The notes: generated by a model not told the origin, from the letters alone. A stretch of 8,707 bases of DNA from Micrococcales bacterium UBA2465 (GCA_002342255.1 DDPP01000006.1:1-8707), one strand, 5' to 3'; positions 1 through 5,806 are shown, counted from the stretch's first letter. Numbers and translations: made by a program.

Positions 1-183
1 GCTCCGATCATGTATGACAACATCATGCAGACCACTGGTATTGAGGAAAAGACTCTAACTGGCCTACCACTAGCTTCAGGTACTTCTGATTCATCAAATT
101 CTTTGACGATTATGGGAATTCTTGTTGGTCTAGCTGGTGCTGGAGCAATTGGTTTCCAAACTCTAAGAGCTAAAAAGAACTAA
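1..183 (+). CDS. C-terminal fragment of a surface protein with membrane anchor (partial)
   Basis: The reading frame is open from the first base and stops at TAA (181-183), giving the last 60 residues of a protein whose start lies outside the window. The visible part is a polar stretch, then a hydrophobic segment at about residues 35-54, then the short basic tail RAKKN. A Leu-Pro pair (residues 22-23, in LPLASG) precedes the hydrophobic segment by a Ser/Thr/Asp-rich spacer. This order (LP-type motif, spacer, hydrophobic helix, basic tail) resembles a Gram-positive cell-wall sorting signal, but the motif is not canonical LPxTG. It could equally be a plain C-terminal membrane anchor. The function of the missing main domain cannot be told. 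A rho-independent terminator follows, so this is the last gene of its transcript. Confidence 0.75.
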   Translation, partial: APIMYDNIMQTTGIEEKTLTGLPLASGTSDSSNSLTIMGILVGLAGAGAIGFQTLRAKKN

Positions 184-194
184 ATTTCAGTTAT

Positions 195-234
195 CTAACA
201 ACCCCAGTTATTTATAGCTGGGGTTGTTAGTTTT
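195..234 (+). terminator. Rho-independent terminator after the partial surface-protein gene
   Basis: A perfect 13-bp stem is formed by CTAACAACCCCAG (195-207) and CTGGGGTTGTTAG (218-230), with a 10-nt loop and a TTTT run at 231-234. It starts 11 nt after the stop codon at 183. The T-run is only on the + side, so it should act on + transcripts. Its 3' end overlaps the probable promoter of the next gene. Confidence 0.9.
228..233 (+). promoter_or_regulatory. Candidate -10 element of the first MFS gene (leaderless)
   Basis: The hexamer TAGTTT fits the TAnnnT -10 pattern and ends 6 nt before the GTG at 240, which would place transcription start at the start codon. It consists of the last three bases of the terminator stem plus the first T residues of the T-run. 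No convincing -35 box is seen about 17 bp upstream, and no Shine-Dalgarno precedes the gene. This is inference from sequence only. Confidence 0.45.
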
Positions 235-239
235 AACTG

Positions 240-1499
240 GTGTCTGAAAAATTAAAAGTATCTAAGCAACCAGGTTTCCTTGCTCTTTGGATAGGGCAAA
301 CTGTGAGCTCCTTTGGTTCACAAATGACCGGTATCGCTTTTCCAGTTATTGCCGTTACATTTCTAAATGCCACAGAGCTGCAGATGGGTTTATTGGGGGC
401 CGCTGACACATCTGCTTTTCTGATCTTCGGATTGCTTGCTGGTGCTTTAGTTGATCGTTGGATTAAAAGAAAAGTGATGATTGTTGCGGACATTGTTCGC
501 ATGGTTGGAATTGGTTTGATCCCACTGCTTTATGTCTTGGACTATCTAAACATCTATCAGTTGATGGTGATTGGTGTTGTAGGGTCTGTTGCAACAGTCT
601 TCTTTGACGTTTCTTACCAGAGCTATGTTCCAATTCTTCTTCCAAAGGAATACATCGGTTTAGGTAACTCACGTCTGGAGATAACCTCTCAGATTTCAGG
701 TGTTGCTAGCCCCGGCATTGTTGGCACACTTCTAAAGTTTGTTAAGGCTCCATTGCTGTTGATTTTTGATGCCTTTAGCTTTGCTGTTTCAGCTTTCTCT
801 TTGATGTTGATCAGGGACAAAGAAGTTCCTGCTGTTAAAGCAGATAGAAGACCAATCACTAAAGAAATAGCCGAAGGGCTTTCTTTCGTTTGGAATCAAA
901 GACTGATTAGGGCTATCTCCTTTACAACATCAACCAGCAATCTGTTTGGAACTATAACCAACACCATGTTCGCCCTTTATTTCTTTAGATCTATGTATTT
1001 AGGTTTTGATGCGGTTGCCTTTGGTGTGATGACTGCCTTTGCCTCTGTTGGTGGGTTATTAGGTGCATCAACCACACCAAAACTAATCAAGTTATTTGGT
1101 GAAGGACCTTTGATAGTTATTTCTGCAGTGACTATGGGGTTTAGCCAATTGTTTATCCCTTTGTCTTGGCTAATGCCTAGAGAGCTGGCATTACCAGCAC
1201 TTATCTTCAACGCCACCTTCACTTCTTTCACAGTTCTGACATACAACATCACTCAGGTGACCGCTAGACAACGAATCTGCCCTAAGCCACTGCTGGGCAG
1301 AATGAACGCTTCGATTAGGTTTATGGTTTGGGGCTGTATGCCGATTGGTGCATTGCTTTCTGGATTATTGGGGGATTCAATTGGGGTTATCCCAACTATG
1401 TGGATCGGTGCAGTCTGTTCTGTGTTTGCAGCTGGTTTCGTCTTGTTCTCACCTTTGAGAACCATGCGACAGATGCCACAGACACCTGAAGAGGCCTAA
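240..1499 (+). CDS. MFS efflux transporter (MFS_3-like)
   Basis: This 419-residue protein is a chain of hydrophobic segments in the usual size and layout of a 12-helix major facilitator. The MFS motif A is visible in the loop after the second helix, at about residues 68-78 (GALVDRWIKRK, with Asp72, Arg73 and basic Arg77/Lys78). The N-terminus (FLALWIGQTVSSFGSQMT) is like that of proton-driven multidrug or macrolide-type exporters, so it probably exports a small molecule; the substrate cannot be inferred. The start is GTG at 240: an in-frame TAA at 234-236 blocks any upstream start, and the next in-frame ATG (residue 29) would remove the first helix. There is no Shine-Dalgarno, so the mRNA is probably leaderless. 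The gene converges on and overlaps the VOC gene by 4 nt. A second exporter of the same broad type lies 405 bp downstream. Confidence 0.9.
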   Translation: MSEKLKVSKQPGFLALWIGQTVSSFGSQMTGIAFPVIAVTFLNATELQMGLLGAADTSAFLIFGLLAGALVDRWIKRKVMIVADIVRMVGIGLIPLLYVLDYLNIYQLMVIGVVGSVATVFFDVSYQSYVPILLPKEYIGLGNSRLEITSQISGVASPGIVGTLLKFVKAPLLLIFDAFSFAVSAFSLMLIRDKEVPAVKADRRPITKEIAEGLSFVWNQRLIRAISFTTSTSNLFGTITNTMFALYFFRSMYLGFDAVAFGVMTAFASVGGLLGASTTPKLIKLFGEGPLIVISAVTMGFSQLFIPLSWLMPRELALPALIFNATFTSFTVLTYNITQVTARQRICPKPLLGRMNASIRFMVWGCMPIGALLSGLLGDSIGVIPTMWIGAVCSVFAAGFVLFSPLRTMRQMPQTPEEA

Positions 1500-1861
1500 A
1501 GAACTTCTCTACTCATCAAACCGATGTTGTTGCCCTCTGAGTCTTCAACAAAGGCTAACCATTCGTTACCTGGCTTATCGAAGATGCCTCCGTTGTCAGG
1601 GAATACCACATGTGGTTCTGTGGTGATGTTGAAACCACGTTCCTTTAACTCTTCAACTGTGGTTCTAACATCAGGAACTTCAATATAAATAAGGGACCTT
1701 GGTGCACCAACCTCGATCATCAATCGCGTGCCATCCATGTCGAAGAAGCAAAAACCTGGAGGATCAAAAGTAGCTAGTGCTTCTTTGCCTAAAAGACGGG
1801 TATAGAACTCTCTGGCTCTAACAAGGTCATCACAGCCAAGTGCAATTTGACGAAACTTCAT
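1496..1861 (-). CDS. VOC (glyoxalase/bleomycin-resistance) fold protein
   Basis: A 121-residue single-domain protein with VOC superfamily features: the N-terminal IALGCDDLVRAREFYTRLLG block (residues 6-25), a central IYIEVPDV strand (58-65), and the closing DSEGNNIGLM block (107-116). Members are metal-dependent lyases, isomerases, dioxygenases or binding proteins. Compared with glyoxalase I, Gln5 and Glu50 could serve as metal ligands, but the usual His of the central strand is Leu57 and the usual Glu of the last strand is Gly114. Metal catalysis is therefore doubtful and ligand binding is possible. It lies between two exporters, transcribed against both: its 3' end overlaps the first and its 5' end is 42 bp from the second. 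That context suggests a link to the exported compound, as with bleomycin-resistance proteins, but this is inference. Confidence 0.85.
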   Translation of the reverse strand: MKFRQIALGCDDLVRAREFYTRLLGKEALATFDPPGFCFFDMDGTRLMIEVGAPRSLIYIEVPDVRTTVEELKERGFNITTEPHVVFPDNGGIFDKPGNEWLAFVEDSEGNNIGLMSREVL

Positions 1862-1868
1862 GAAACTA

Positions 1869-1874
1869 AAACTA
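1869..1874 (-). promoter_or_regulatory. Candidate -10 element of the VOC gene (leaderless)
   Basis: On the minus strand the hexamer TAGTTT ends 7 nt before the ATG of the VOC gene. There is no Shine-Dalgarno in the intervening bases, so the transcript would begin at or next to the start codon. No -35 box is recognisable. Confidence 0.4.
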
Positions 1875-1891
1875 TCGCATTCTAAGAAGAG

Positions 1892-1897
1892 TAGATT
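1892..1897 (+). promoter_or_regulatory. Candidate -10 element of the second MFS gene (leaderless)
   Basis: The hexamer TAGATT ends 6 nt before the GTG at 1904, the same spacing as at the first MFS gene. Its first three bases are also the in-frame TAG that limits the gene's 5' end. A weak purine run (AAGAAGAG, 1884-1891) is 12 nt from the start, too far for a normal Shine-Dalgarno. No -35 box is clear. Confidence 0.4.
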
Positions 1898-1903
1898 TGT
1901 CTA

Positions 1904-3136
1904 GTGGCCCAAAGTCCAGCCCTAAGATCCTTCAAACACCGTAACTTTAGAATTCTCTATCCGGCCAACGCTCTATCTAACATCGGTACCTGGACTCAAC
2001 GGGTAGCCCAAGACTGGTTAGTGCTAGAACTAACCAACAACGATCCTGCAAACCTAGGTTTAGTAACGGCTGTTCAATTCTTGCCCGCTTTATTGCTGAG
2101 CCTTTACGGTGGTTTGTTAGCTGATCGCTTCAACAAGCGTAAATTACTGCTGATTACCAACATTGGTGCCGGTCTTTCATCAGTAATCCTTGGGCTCTTA
2201 GTTATCTCCGGAAGCGTTCAACTCTGGCACGTTTACGCTTTAGCTTTCCTGCTTGGTATCTTCACTGCAGTTGACTCCCCGATTCGAATTAGCTTCACTA
2301 GCGAACTAGTTGGTAAAGATGACTTAGCTAACGCGGTTAGCCTAAACTCAGCTAACTTCAATGCTGGAAGGCTCATTGGTCCTGCTCTTAGTGGTTTTCT
2401 GATTGCTAACTTCAAGACCGGTCCATCGTTCTTACTCAACACTGCAACTTACGTGGTGATGGTTGTAACTCTTCTATTTATTAAGGACGAAGATCTCCAC
2501 ATCACTGTAAAACCAAAACGGGATAACAAACTTAAAGAGGCTTTCCAGTATGTTCTAAAACGTAGAGATATCTCACTAGTCATGGTCATGGTGTTCTTCA
2601 CTACAACTTTTGGTCTGAACTTCCAGATCTTTATTGCCCTGATGGCAACCCATGAATTCAACTATGGGCCAGGTGAGTTCGGAGTGCTTGGCAGTATTCT
2701 CGCCGTTGGTTCCTTGACTGGCGCTGTTTTAGCTGCTCGCCTAGAGAAACAGCGAACCATCAGAAACATTCTCAGAGGAGCTGCTGTCTTCTCCGTTTTG
2801 TTGATGGTATCGGCTTACTTACCTAGCCCACTGCTTTATGCGTGTATGTTGCCACTATTAGGAGCTTCTGTTTTGCTCACTTTGATTTCAGCAAATACTT
2901 ATGTGCAAAGTAATACCGATAGCAATCTTCGTGGGCGAGTTATGGGAATCTACCTGATGATCTTTATGGGTGGTGCCCCATTAGGTTCACCATTAGTTGG
3001 TGGGCTGGCTGCTCTAATTGGAATCAGGGGTACGATCTTGGTTTGCGCTGTTATCGTGTTGGCCGCAGCGTTTGTGGTTAGAAGACTTTATATAAAATTC
3101 AATGCGGAGAGAAACAATCCGAAAGCTATTGATTGA
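1904..3136 (+). CDS. MFS efflux transporter (MFS_3 / EntS-like)
   Basis: A 410-residue major facilitator. The opening (FKHRNFRILYPANALSNIGTW, then QRVAQDWLVLELT, about residues 10-44) is typical of the MFS_3 family that includes the enterobactin exporter EntS. Motif A is at residues 69-80 (GGLLADRFNKRK, Asp74/Arg75). An antiporter-type motif C-like segment, GRLIGPALSG, is at 155-164. It should be a proton-coupled exporter; substrate unknown. The GTG start at 1904 is forced by the in-frame TAG at 1892-1894, and there is no Shine-Dalgarno at normal distance. It is divergent from the VOC gene, with 42 bp between start codons. The 3' end overlaps the opposing lipoprotein gene by 11 nt. It is of the same broad family as the exporter at 240-1499 but differs clearly in sequence, so it is not a recent duplicate. 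Confidence 0.9.
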   Translation: MAQSPALRSFKHRNFRILYPANALSNIGTWTQRVAQDWLVLELTNNDPANLGLVTAVQFLPALLLSLYGGLLADRFNKRKLLLITNIGAGLSSVILGLLVISGSVQLWHVYALAFLLGIFTAVDSPIRISFTSELVGKDDLANAVSLNSANFNAGRLIGPALSGFLIANFKTGPSFLLNTATYVVMVVTLLFIKDEDLHITVKPKRDNKLKEAFQYVLKRRDISLVMVMVFFTTTFGLNFQIFIALMATHEFNYGPGEFGVLGSILAVGSLTGAVLAARLEKQRTIRNILRGAAVFSVLLMVSAYLPSPLLYACMLPLLGASVLLTLISANTYVQSNTDSNLRGRVMGIYLMIFMGGAPLGSPLVGGLAALIGIRGTILVCAVIVLAAAFVVRRLYIKFNAERNNPKAID

Positions 3137-3749
3137 TTCTTTCTAATTCTGCATCGATGGTCTTCTTGAAGACTTGCATATCTGCTGAACTAATAGCTCC
3201 GTATTGGAATGTGTAATCGTATGCTTTAGTATCAGCTGCGGTGATAATGCCGTCTTCAACCGTAAACAAAGTTGTGTCGAAGTTTTCTTTAGAGTTTGTA
3301 TCACCAGAGCCATAGGCATATTGGGTCCAAGTGTATGTGCCATCTTTGTTTAGCTTCACGTGATGCTCATACTCCCCGCTGTTGTCGTGGTTAGCTTCCT
3401 TCTGCATCGAGATAAGATAACCAGGACCACACACGGTAAGTTCCATTTCATAGATGACTTGAGCTTTGCCTTGGGCATCGATATATACTGCGCTGTAATC
3501 CTTATAAGCATTGGCTTTAGCTAACGAGATTATTCGAGAACCATCTGCGACTTCTTCGATGATGTTCTCAGTCTGAGCCTTATTACAGGAGTCATCGGCT
3601 ATCTTCAAAAAGTCTTTCTCGATCTCTGCTTCGGTTTTTGACTTAGTTGGAGTTGGGGTTGGTGCACTGCTTTGAGAAGCACAGCCAGTGATGGCTAGAG
3701 CAATCGTTACTAGGCCAATTACAAGTGCATGTTTCTTGTTAAGTTTCAT
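3126..3749 (-). CDS. Secreted lipoprotein, paralogue of the 4976-5632 lipoprotein
   Basis: A 207-residue protein with a lipoprotein signal: MKLNKK, a hydrophobic core, and lipobox I20-T21-G22-C23, so it is expected to be lipidated and held on the outer face of the membrane. A Ser/Thr/Pro/Lys-rich linker (about 24-38) leads to the folded part, which has two cysteines (55 and 107) that may form a disulphide. I do not recognise a named family. Residues 41-55 (ending FLKIADDSC), 128-142 (EHHVKL then YTWTQ) and 159-170 (TTLFTVEDGIIT) match equivalent blocks of the first lipoprotein in this cluster, so the two are diverged copies. The start is supported by AAGGGG 5 nt upstream. It follows the middle lipoprotein after 40 bp, with a possible promoter in the gap. 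No terminator is visible, and the gene overlaps the converging exporter gene by 11 nt. Confidence 0.85.
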   Translation of the reverse strand: MKLNKKHALVIGLVTIALAITGCASQSSAPTPTPTKSKTEAEIEKDFLKIADDSCNKAQTENIIEEVADGSRIISLAKANAYKDYSAVYIDAQGKAQVIYEMELTVCGPGYLISMQKEANHDNSGEYEHHVKLNKDGTYTWTQYAYGSGDTNSKENFDTTLFTVEDGIITAADTKAYDYTFQYGAISSADMQVFKKTIDAELERINQ

Positions 3750-3754
3750 CTGTT

Positions 3755-3760
3755 CCCCTT
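3755..3760 (-). promoter_or_regulatory. Ribosome binding site of the 3126-3749 lipoprotein gene
   Basis: AAGGGG on the minus strand is 5 nt before the ATG. It is an imperfect but well-placed Shine-Dalgarno and supports the start at 3749. Confidence 0.55.
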
Positions 3761-3767
3761 CGGATTT

Positions 3768-3773
3768 ATGCTA
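3768..3773 (-). promoter_or_regulatory. Possible internal promoter (-10) before the third lipoprotein gene
   Basis: TAGCAT (TAnnnT) lies in the 40-bp gap between the second and third lipoprotein genes and would start a transcript just before the Shine-Dalgarno. There is no clear -35 box, so the gene may instead be read from upstream. Confidence 0.25.
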
Positions 3774-3789
3774 CCAAGGATTCATTGCT

Positions 3790-4947
3790 CTAAGGCTTGG
3801 AAACCTTAGCCCGTTTGCTTTCGAGTAATTTTTGATCAACAGCTTCACTGATTGTGAATTTCTCATTGAGACCGATGGTGTTACTAAGAAAGTCGACCAA
3901 TATGCCCTTTTCAAAGTGTAATTTGGCCACCGTGGTATCTTGACTGTCTTTTATGGTGAAAGTATTCGTTTCAACTGAGTACGATATTGGGCCATAGAAG
4001 TAAGTAGAACCGCCATCAGTTGTATCAAAGAACAAGCTAGAGACATACCCTGAATCTGCCCCAAACCTGCCGGTATAAGCATCTTTAGCTGAAATCTCAG
4101 TTGTTTCGTCGTAGGGATTGAAAGAAACGCCCTTACCTGTTGCAGCGTCAAACACCGAGCCGGTGCTGCCATCGGTGTTCACCGTTGTCCAGGACTTATA
4201 TTGGCCAACTGTCTTATCCATGTTTCGCATGATGGTCTCAAAGAATTCTTTGTTGTTTCCTGAGGCTAAGTTTTGTGAAACTTCATATTTATTGAAAGCC
4301 AAAAGCATCAACTTTGGAACGGCTTCAGAATCAAAGTCAAACTGCTCCTGGATGATGCAATTCGTTGGCGAATAAATACAGACTTCTTCCGGGTTCTCTT
4401 GATCAAACATCGCCTGATCAAAACTCACTCCAGTGACAAGTGCATTCTCGATGTGATAAGTAATGGTGGCATTGAACTTTCCAAGATTGCCATAGACGTC
4501 TTGAAGTTTCAAAGTTTGTAAAAATTCATCTTCATTGCTAACCACCGAGCTAGCTAAAACGTTGAAGACGGAAGAGGCATACTCTACTTGAGCTTTTACT
4601 TTGGCTTTAGCGAAACCGATGGCAGCCTTGAATGCCTTTAGGTCGCCTTGGCTCTGCCTAGAGATTTGTCGGAACTCCAGGTTAGGGCCCAGAAGAACCG
4701 AATCATTCACGTAGTGAGCACCTGCCGCATTAGGATCGAAAACTTCAGTAAAGGACTGATTCCTATGATATGTTCCTGTTGCAATAACACCCGTGGCCGA
4801 GATTTTGGTCACTGTATTGTCAATGGCAGCCACGAGTTCCTCTGCATCCGACTCAGGTTTGAATACAGTGGAACAAGCAGTGAGACTGGTAACTGTGAGC
4901 GTTGCTATTGCCAAACTGGCAATAGCGATAGGCCACGATTTCTTCAT
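3790..4947 (-). CDS. Secreted lipoprotein of unknown function
   Basis: From the ATG at 4947 the product is 385 residues: MKKSW, a hydrophobic core, and lipobox L22-T23-A24-C25. The frame is open further up to a TTG at 4998, which would add 17 residues and overlap the upstream gene by 23 nt. That start gives an unusually long polar stretch before the signal peptide and has no Shine-Dalgarno, so I prefer the ATG, although it too lacks one. The mature part alternates short polar turns with aromatic and branched residues, suggesting mostly beta structure, and has a close cysteine pair (190 and 197, CIYSPTNC) likely to be a disulphide. I recognise no family. A C-terminal block (TTVAKLHFEKGILVDF) loosely resembles the G-[IL]-[IL] strand motif of the flanking lipoproteins. 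It is the middle of three same-strand genes, 28 bp after the first and 40 bp before the third. Confidence 0.8.
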   Translation of the reverse strand: MKKSWPIAIASLAIATLTVTSLTACSTVFKPESDAEELVAAIDNTVTKISATGVIATGTYHRNQSFTEVFDPNAAGAHYVNDSVLLGPNLEFRQISRQSQGDLKAFKAAIGFAKAKVKAQVEYASSVFNVLASSVVSNEDEFLQTLKLQDVYGNLGKFNATITYHIENALVTGVSFDQAMFDQENPEEVCIYSPTNCIIQEQFDFDSEAVPKLMLLAFNKYEVSQNLASGNNKEFFETIMRNMDKTVGQYKSWTTVNTDGSTGSVFDAATGKGVSFNPYDETTEISAKDAYTGRFGADSGYVSSLFFDTTDGGSTYFYGPISYSVETNTFTIKDSQDTTVAKLHFEKGILVDFLSNTIGLNEKFTISEAVDQKLLESKRAKVSKP

Positions 4948-4975
4948 CCAGTTAGCCAAATTATTCTGAGCTTGC

Positions 4976-5632
4976 TTAGTAACCGTAGGCTGTGACAAAG
5001 TATTGGGCTCGATCGCCTGTGAATTCTTCGTATGAAACCTCAGTCATAATTGCTGATCCAGCTTGCCGTGAGTAACGGGTGATTAGCCCGTTGGTAACGT
5101 AATAATACATAGTTTCTAAATTAGCCCCGCCTTGATGTTGCGACCACGCAAAACATAGGGGGTCTATCTTTACCACTTTGTGTTCCAGTAACACAGGGTT
5201 TGGGTCACTGACCAAACCGGCTTGTCTTTCAAGCTCACATGGATCAAATAGTGATGGCAGGTAGTTGTAATAAACATTGGGGAGGGTGGCACCAGTTGAG
5301 TCTTCGGTAATTTGGTTTTCTGGCAACAGCAGATCAGCCGTATTCGCCGGTCTGAAGTAAGTAACGTGGCTGCCAGTGCCGTCAGAATCATAAAGACCTA
5401 ACGACTTGGTTTTGGTAAGTTCACAACTGGCTAGGGCAGCCTGTAAAAATTCCTCTTCTACCTCATTCTTGGCAAGACGGATTTCACTGTCAAAGGTATC
5501 CGAAGGTGATGGGGTTGTTGTCACCGATGGTGAGAGCTTGCTTGAAGGGGAGGTTTGAGGAGAAGAACAACTAGCAGAACAAAGCGCTGCAATTGTTATC
5601 AGCAAGAAACCGATTATTCTTTTCTGGGCCAT
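4976..5632 (-). CDS. Secreted lipoprotein, paralogue of the 3126-3749 lipoprotein
   Basis: A 218-residue protein with MAQKR, a hydrophobic core and Cys22 in SASC. The -3 residue is Ser rather than the usual Leu, so the lipobox is weak but acceptable. A long Ser/Thr/Pro linker (about 23-48) follows. The mature part has three cysteines (70, 132, 160). Residues 56-70 (ending FLQAALASC), 150-165 (EHKVVKI then FAWSQ) and 174-185 (TMYYYVTNGLIT) align with blocks of the 207-residue lipoprotein two genes downstream; in the first block 7 of 15 residues are identical. No known family is recognised. The start is well supported by AAGGAG 4 nt upstream. It is the first gene of the lipoprotein run, with a possible CATAAT -10 box ahead and the tRNA terminator beyond that. 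Confidence 0.85.
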   Translation of the reverse strand: MAQKRIIGFLLITIAALCSASCSSPQTSPSSKLSPSVTTTPSPSDTFDSEIRLAKNEVEEEFLQAALASCELTKTKSLGLYDSDGTGSHVTYFRPANTADLLLPENQITEDSTGATLPNVYYNYLPSLFDPCELERQAGLVSDPNPVLLEHKVVKIDPLCFAWSQHQGGANLETMYYYVTNGLITRYSRQAGSAIMTEVSYEEFTGDRAQYFVTAYGY

Positions 5633-5636
5633 GAGT

Positions 5637-5642
5637 CTCCTT
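5637..5642 (-). promoter_or_regulatory. Ribosome binding site of the 4976-5632 lipoprotein gene
   Basis: AAGGAG on the minus strand, 4 nt before the ATG, is a strong Shine-Dalgarno and fixes the start at 5632. Confidence 0.8.
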
Positions 5643-5648
5643 AGTGAA

Positions 5649-5654
5649 ATTATG
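5649..5654 (-). promoter_or_regulatory. Candidate -10 element of the lipoprotein cluster
   Basis: CATAAT matches TATAAT at five of six positions and would give a leader of about 10 nt containing the Shine-Dalgarno. It lies downstream of the tRNA terminator, as expected if the cluster has its own promoter. No good -35 box is seen. Confidence 0.4.
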
Positions 5655-5682
5655 GCACCTGAACATTAAATATTTTTCGCCT

Positions 5683-5727
5683 AAAGTGAAAGAGGACCAA
5701 CCATTTCTGGTTGATCCTCATCACTTT
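5683..5727 (-). terminator. Terminator hairpin behind the tRNA-Ile/tRNA-Ala unit
   Basis: On the minus strand GAGGATCAACCA (5719-5708) pairs with TGGTTGGTCCTC (5703-5692) in 12 bp with one G-T wobble, closed by a GAAA loop. A further 7 bp (AAAGTGA/TCACTTT) can extend it across a small internal loop. The 3' arm is T-rich (TTTCACTTT) rather than a pure T-run. It begins a few bases after the tRNA-Ala 3' end, so it should end the tRNA transcript and insulate the lipoprotein genes. Confidence 0.65.
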
Positions 5728-5729
5728 TG

Positions 5730-5802
5730 TGGAGACTAGGGGGGTCGAACCCCTGACCCCCTGCTTGCAAAGCAGGTGCTCTACCAACTGAGCTAAGTCC
5801 CC
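5730..5802 (-). tRNA. tRNA-Ala (TGC anticodon)
   Basis: A 73-nt cloverleaf closes fully: acceptor GGGGACT/AGTCTCC, D-arm GCTC/GAGC, anticodon stem CCTGC/GCAGG with loop TTTGCAA (anticodon TGC), and T-arm AGGGG TTCGACC CCCCT. The acceptor contains the G3-U70 wobble that identifies alanine tRNAs, and the discriminator base is A. The 3' CCA is not encoded: A73 is followed by CAAAA. It lies 31 nt after tRNA-Ile, probably on the same transcript, and is followed by a hairpin terminator. Confidence 0.97.
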
Positions 5803-5806
5803 ATTC

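Noticed and set aside
240..3136. The two MFS genes as a recent tandem duplication
   Set aside because: They share only family motifs; N-termini, loops and overall sequence differ clearly.
4648..4995. 115-residue open frame on the + strand
   Set aside because: It is antisense to a convincing lipoprotein gene and shows no domain or ribosome site.
4947..4998. TTG at 4998 as the start of the middle lipoprotein
   Set aside because: It overlaps the upstream gene, lacks a Shine-Dalgarno and puts a long polar stretch before the signal peptide. The ATG at 4947 gives a normal MKK-type lipoprotein signal.
5730..5802. tRNA-Ala as an integration site for a mobile element carrying the lipoproteins
   Set aside because: I found no repeated tRNA 3' fragment, integrase or other mobility gene in the window.
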